From Volvox africanus (Eukaryota; Chlorophyta; Chlorophyceae; Chlamydomonadales; Volvocaceae), in contig BSDZ01000003.1 in NCBI GenBank assembly GCA_030268105.1, positions 4,154,001 through 4,218,000 of the forward strand: a stretch of 64,000 nucleotides of DNA, written 5' to 3'. A program made the translations under genes and the position numbers. Shown in pieces: positions 60,601-64,000 of this stretch. Position 1 is the first letter of the stretch. Each line of letters begins with the position of its first letter. The notes under the pieces were generated by a model that saw nothing but the letters and a program-made list of their open reading frames with translations, did not search any database and was not told the DNA's origin.

Positions 60601-61305
60601 GGTGCTGGTAATGCTGGGCGGCTGAACGGTGGTCGTCGGGACTGAGTTAGGCTTTGGGGCAACTTCCGGGGCTAACGATGGTCGCTCCAAGGTTTGGAAA
60701 TAGTGCTGCGCACTACTCAGCGCAGCTCCCGCATGGCCGCTGGGGATGTTTGGGCTGGTGGCCGCAACACCAGCTCCTGGCGGCTGGGCAGGTGCCAGGG
60801 CGGGGCCGCCATAAGGGTAGTTGCCTCCATTTCCATTCACCAGTGGCGGCAGCACCGCTGTGTTGATGATAGCAGGCGGGGATGGTGTCGGATCTGCAAA
60901 TTCAACGGGTTTGGCGGGTCCGTATGCTCCGTTCCGGTCAGAGGCTGTTGCAGGGCTTCCTCGAGCACGACCGTGCTAGAGAAAGGTAAGAAACACACAT
61001 ATATTGATATAAGTGTAGATATTCGTATGCATTTGAGAGCCATATCGTCCAAAACAAACATCGATCAGCGCGTGCAAAGGAAACCGTGCCAAATAGAAGA
61101 CCATAGTCAGCCCTCACGACGCACCGTCGGAAGGATTGCTTGCAGTTGTCGATGTTGCTATTTTACCCTGAGCTTTCGCCTTGCGGAATTCCTCAAGCTG
61201 CCGCACGCGAGAAAGACAATCAGTCGTGTTACCAATCCAAATTGCAATGATGTATAGCTTTACCTTACGACGACCTGCTTCGGCAAGTTCCTTCCTGCTT
61301 TGCAT
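54629..61305 (-). CDS. BLI: BLISTER-like coiled-coil protein, predicted 1,668 aa
   Basis: Nine exons: 61305-61264, 61197-61118, about 60955-59247, 58852-57346, 57123-56883, 56570-56340, 56150-55350, 55187-55062 and 54898-54629. The frame closes to 1,668 residues. The exon 2 to exon 3 border is the least certain. The N-terminus has the plant BLISTER-type opening (RKELAEAGRRKLEEFRKAKA). About 1,070 residues of Ser/Ala/Pro/Gly-rich disorder follow. Then comes the coiled-coil core with the family's SRAQFAALQQHIDELTEEK start, helices through VKKLEKQVATLTREAQ, an ELHQTQLKGRNLVVKLKQTE stretch and the LTSENDELRKKLELQTQRLE block near the end, closing with a basic tail (RPRQKKRTRS). In Arabidopsis BLISTER binds the Polycomb protein CURLY LEAF and affects development and ER stress. 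Function here is inferred only. Confidence 0.75.
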
Positions 61306-61723
61306 TTGTGTCGCTGAAGTCTAGGCCGGACAAAGTTGAAAACTTGGCACATGCCAATCGTGCTTTTTCAAACCCTTCCCAAAATCCATAGCATTCTATA
61401 AAGGCATAATTAGCTTCGGTATGATTTGTTTGCAGGGCCACCGCCCAGCAGCGGCCTTGCGCATTTTTGGATCCTTCCTAGGCAAATTTTAAGTAAAGCG
61501 ATTGGTTTGGATTATTTGATGAATGCATCATTAAAGACTGTGCTAAAGAATGAAACCATTCCCGTTTGCAGCAACCGTCACAGGCATCGTACCGGCCGAA
61601 ACGGCATGCCTGCTTGCCCGACTAGTTCTTTCATTCCTTATCCATTAATAATAACTGTAAGCAATATCACATGATTTGGGTCTTTCGACTAGCTTAATGC
61701 TCGTATAGGAAAGCTTCGGTCGA
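61306..61723. promoter_or_regulatory. Divergent promoter region
   Basis: About 420 bases between the BLISTER-like start (-) and the kinase-pyrophosphorylase start (+). It is AT-rich in the middle, with no recognised element. An upstream 5' UTR exon for either gene cannot be excluded. Confidence 0.45.
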
Positions 61724-63771
61724 ATGGCCCATACAGCAGCTGGGCGGCAACTCCATGGTGCATCACACGCGCATCCAGTAATATCGGCGTCACTGTATCG
61801 CTCCTTGGTCACTTTTTGCACAACACGACGTCGTGCCAGGCCCCCTCCTTGGCCGAGGAATGCGAGTAGTGGACAGTTCCCTGCATGTCCCCGTGCCCAG
61901 GCAAAAGATGACGTCCAGGGGATTGAACCTGATGTACTGGCTGAGCCGATGGCTGTCGCACCCAGACCGCTGGAGTCCCTAGACGACATGGCTGCTTTCG
62001 TGGAGCGCACGCGACAAGAGGAAGAAAACATCCGGCGGAGGCGTGAGGAGGTGTGCCGTGTTTCCGGGCCGAGCAGCCGTGTATGGCTCAGCGCCCAATT
62101 GCAGTCAAGGGCCGGACATTTTGCAAGTCATTACAAGTGCTGGCCTGGGTCCCTCTGTTTACCTGGCCCCTGGCCCATTCCCTGGCCCCATGTTCCTTCT
62201 ATTTCACCCTCTCTTGGCGGCGATCTAGCATGAAATATTACTGCCAGCGCACGCCATTCAGCACACTACCAACAGAAACGGCGTAGAAAAACCGCTTCCT
62301 GCGTCTGGATGGGTTTCAACTGGTGGCACACCCTTCCGATAACACAAATACAGGAAGCTGTGCCAATGCGGCCACTAGGATACCGGTATGGGTTTTGGGT
62401 CGCCCCTACCCTTCTAATCTCCTTCTGGAGCACCGGGATTAAACAGCTTCCCATAATTCCTGTCAGCTGTCCCGCATTCACCCGGTCCCGACACCGGCCC
62501 CACCTGCAAACACGTCGTCCCAAAGGCCGCTGGACCGCTCAGTATTCAATCCGCAACCTCATTGACCACAGGTCGAATTGCAGCTTCTGCGCATGCGGCA
62601 GCAGGAGGCGGTGCGGAGACAACAGGCGATCAAGCTGCGGGTGGCATCGGAACGTGCCAATGCAGCCGTGTTGCGGGAGCAGGGAGGGACGACAACCCTT
62701 GGGTCTATCCTGGTGCCCGTATCTGCGCCGCCACCCGAGCTTGAACTGCCCGAAACTGGCGCTGTGCCAGCAGAAGGAACGATGTCAGCGGCAACGTCAG
62801 CGGTTGCAGCAACGCCGACCGGCGCTTCTATTTCAGCCTCAAATAGTGCTCTGGGAACAACGATACCAAAGAAGAAGCTGGTCCTGAAGAAAAGCAAGAG
62901 GATGACGGCTGTGGCGGCAGCGGCGGGCTTGCACCGGGTAGGTATGGCAGGACTGATTGGGTAAGCTGGGGTCTTGCTAGGGTACGGCAGGACAGGTATG
63001 GAGCAAACCACTAGACACAGAACGTGCGTGGGAACGACTGGCGGCATACTTAGCGAAGCAATGGCCGGGCAGTGTAACCTGAGACGCGGTATAGACTGCC
63101 AGGCATTTGAAGTGGGCACCGCGGTATACTACGGCGTGAAGCTGTCAGCCTGTCGTGCCTATGAGTCATCCGGGCTTAGAGGGCGCATATCATCTATTTC
63201 GGCTAGTTATTTACTTGCAAACCCGCCCGCGCTTCTTTCACCCCCCAGGTCTCCAGTCCCCCTCAGCAAGGGAGTGGTGCCGCAAGGCGTGCTAGTAACG
63301 GGGTCATGGCTGGGGGAAGCGATACGGGTCTGGCACTTGCGGGAGCCCCAAGCGGGCCGTCAGGGTCCGTGGGCAAAGCGCTCTTGAGCCGCGAGGAACT
63401 GATCGAGAAGCGCAAGGAAGTGTCAACGGCGACTCCGGGCGGCTGCGAGAGCAGCGATGAAGACTGCGGCTTTGACCCAGTGATTGTACCGAAACCCATA
63501 TTTATCATCAGTGATTGCACGGGTGGGTAGCTGGATAGACGGGTGGATGGGTTGGTATACCGCCGGCGCTGGGCCGGTGACGTCATGTTCGTGTGGGGTG
63601 AATGTATTTCCTATTTTTTGTCGCCAGCGGAAATGGATCTGGGTAGGTCCTTGCCGTTGTGGGTCGTCGCTACTGCGCGACTGGGCGGTGCCGAGGAAGC
63701 CTGGAGGCATGTAGGGAACCAAGGAGCTGATAAAGAGAGATGCGGCCGCCTCGCACCTCACCATGGTGGAG
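61724..63771 (+). CDS. Kinase-pyrophosphorylase (DUF299, PPDK regulatory protein family), N-terminal part
   Basis: Four exons are visible: 61724-62050, 62572-62937, 63249-63526 and 63738-63771. They are in consistent phase and encode about 335 residues before the gene leaves the window. Residues 1 to about 60 are rich in Arg, Ser and Ala with almost no acids, which suits organelle targeting. A charged helix follows (EENIRRRREE, LRMRQQEAVRRQQAIKLR), then a Pro/Ala linker and a Lys-rich patch (PKKKLVLKKSKR). An acidic stretch then leads into VPKPIFIISDCTGG, the N-terminal signature of the DUF299 fold (usually ISDGTGE or ISDCTGE), and HLTMVE. Family members switch pyruvate phosphate dikinase or PEP synthase on and off by ADP-dependent phosphorylation. 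The P-loop and catalytic half would lie beyond 64000. Confidence 0.75.
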
Positions 63772-64000
63772 GTAGGGCCTGAGGCAGGCCAAGGGTGGGT
63801 TTGAAGGGCTGAAGGAGGCTGTAACGTGGGACTCTCGTCTGTAGGCCACGGGCTTAGGGCAAAAACTTAGGGTTTCCATTTTCTCATTACAAAAATCCTC
63901 GGTTCTTAGAGGGACAGGTCATGAGCATATGCGAGAGCACACGGGCGCGGCCTGCGCCAGCGGGACCCAAATCCGGTGGCCTACTGAATTGCGGTGAAGA
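63772..64000 (+). other. Intron of the kinase-pyrophosphorylase gene to the window edge
   Basis: After the donor GAG|GTAGGG at 63771 no further exon of the DUF299 domain could be recognised. The last 230 bases are taken as intron. Confidence 0.5.

Overview
The window is nuclear DNA from a green alga, most likely a volvocine or other chlamydomonadalean species. Nearly every recognisable gene is split by GT-AG introns of about 80 to 700 bases. Coding exons are GC-rich with long Gln, Gly, Ala, Pro and His runs. Several genes are followed by TGTAA, the usual volvocine polyadenylation signal, and some products resemble plant or algal-specific families. Exon models below were built by reading splice sites and checking phase across each join. 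For ten genes the assembled reading frame closes exactly.

Layout. 1-1364 (-): 5' part of an unrecognised gene running off the left edge. 3.96-6.75 kb (-): an 816-residue membrane protein of a conserved plant/algal type. 6.97-9.96 kb (-): a partly resolved unknown gene. 10.5-14.7 kb: a compact cluster of four small genes, namely a ubiquitin-like membrane protein (+), an unknown 208-residue protein (-), a plastid-type CPYC glutaredoxin (+) and an unknown 110-residue protein (-). 15.4-15.8 kb: a decayed tyrosine-recombinase fragment from a DIRS/Ngaro/Crypton-type element. 16.3-25.9 kb (+): DDX54/Dbp10 DEAD-box helicase in 14 exons, including one GC-AG intron. 26.1-27.3 kb (+): plastid fibrillin. 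28.2-29.3 kb (+): a small lysine-tailed protein of unknown function. 29.3-32.9 kb: no gene resolved, but a miRNA-like hairpin. 32.9-44.7 kb (-): a predicted 3,565-residue SHAQKYF-MYB (CCA1/LHY/RVE type, ROC40-like) transcription factor. 44.7-46.5 kb: unresolved. 46.5-52.1 kb (-): splicing factor SF3B2, divergent from 52.5-54.3 kb (+) ribosomal protein S11/uS17. 54.6-61.3 kb (-): a BLISTER-like coiled-coil protein. 61.7 kb to the right edge (+): the 5' part of a kinase-pyrophosphorylase (DUF299, PPDK regulatory protein family).

The genes are mostly unrelated housekeeping functions (ribosome biogenesis, splicing, translation, plastid redox and lipid-associated structure) plus two likely regulators, the clock-type MYB protein and the BLISTER-like protein. 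The neighbours do not form a pathway. The most unusual sequence structures are a perfect 49-bp inverted repeat inside an intron at 12.6 kb, a wobble-rich hairpin at 29.6 kb, overlapping convergent stop codons at 14.18 kb, and the extreme size and composition of the MYB protein with a stop-free, frame-preserving intron.
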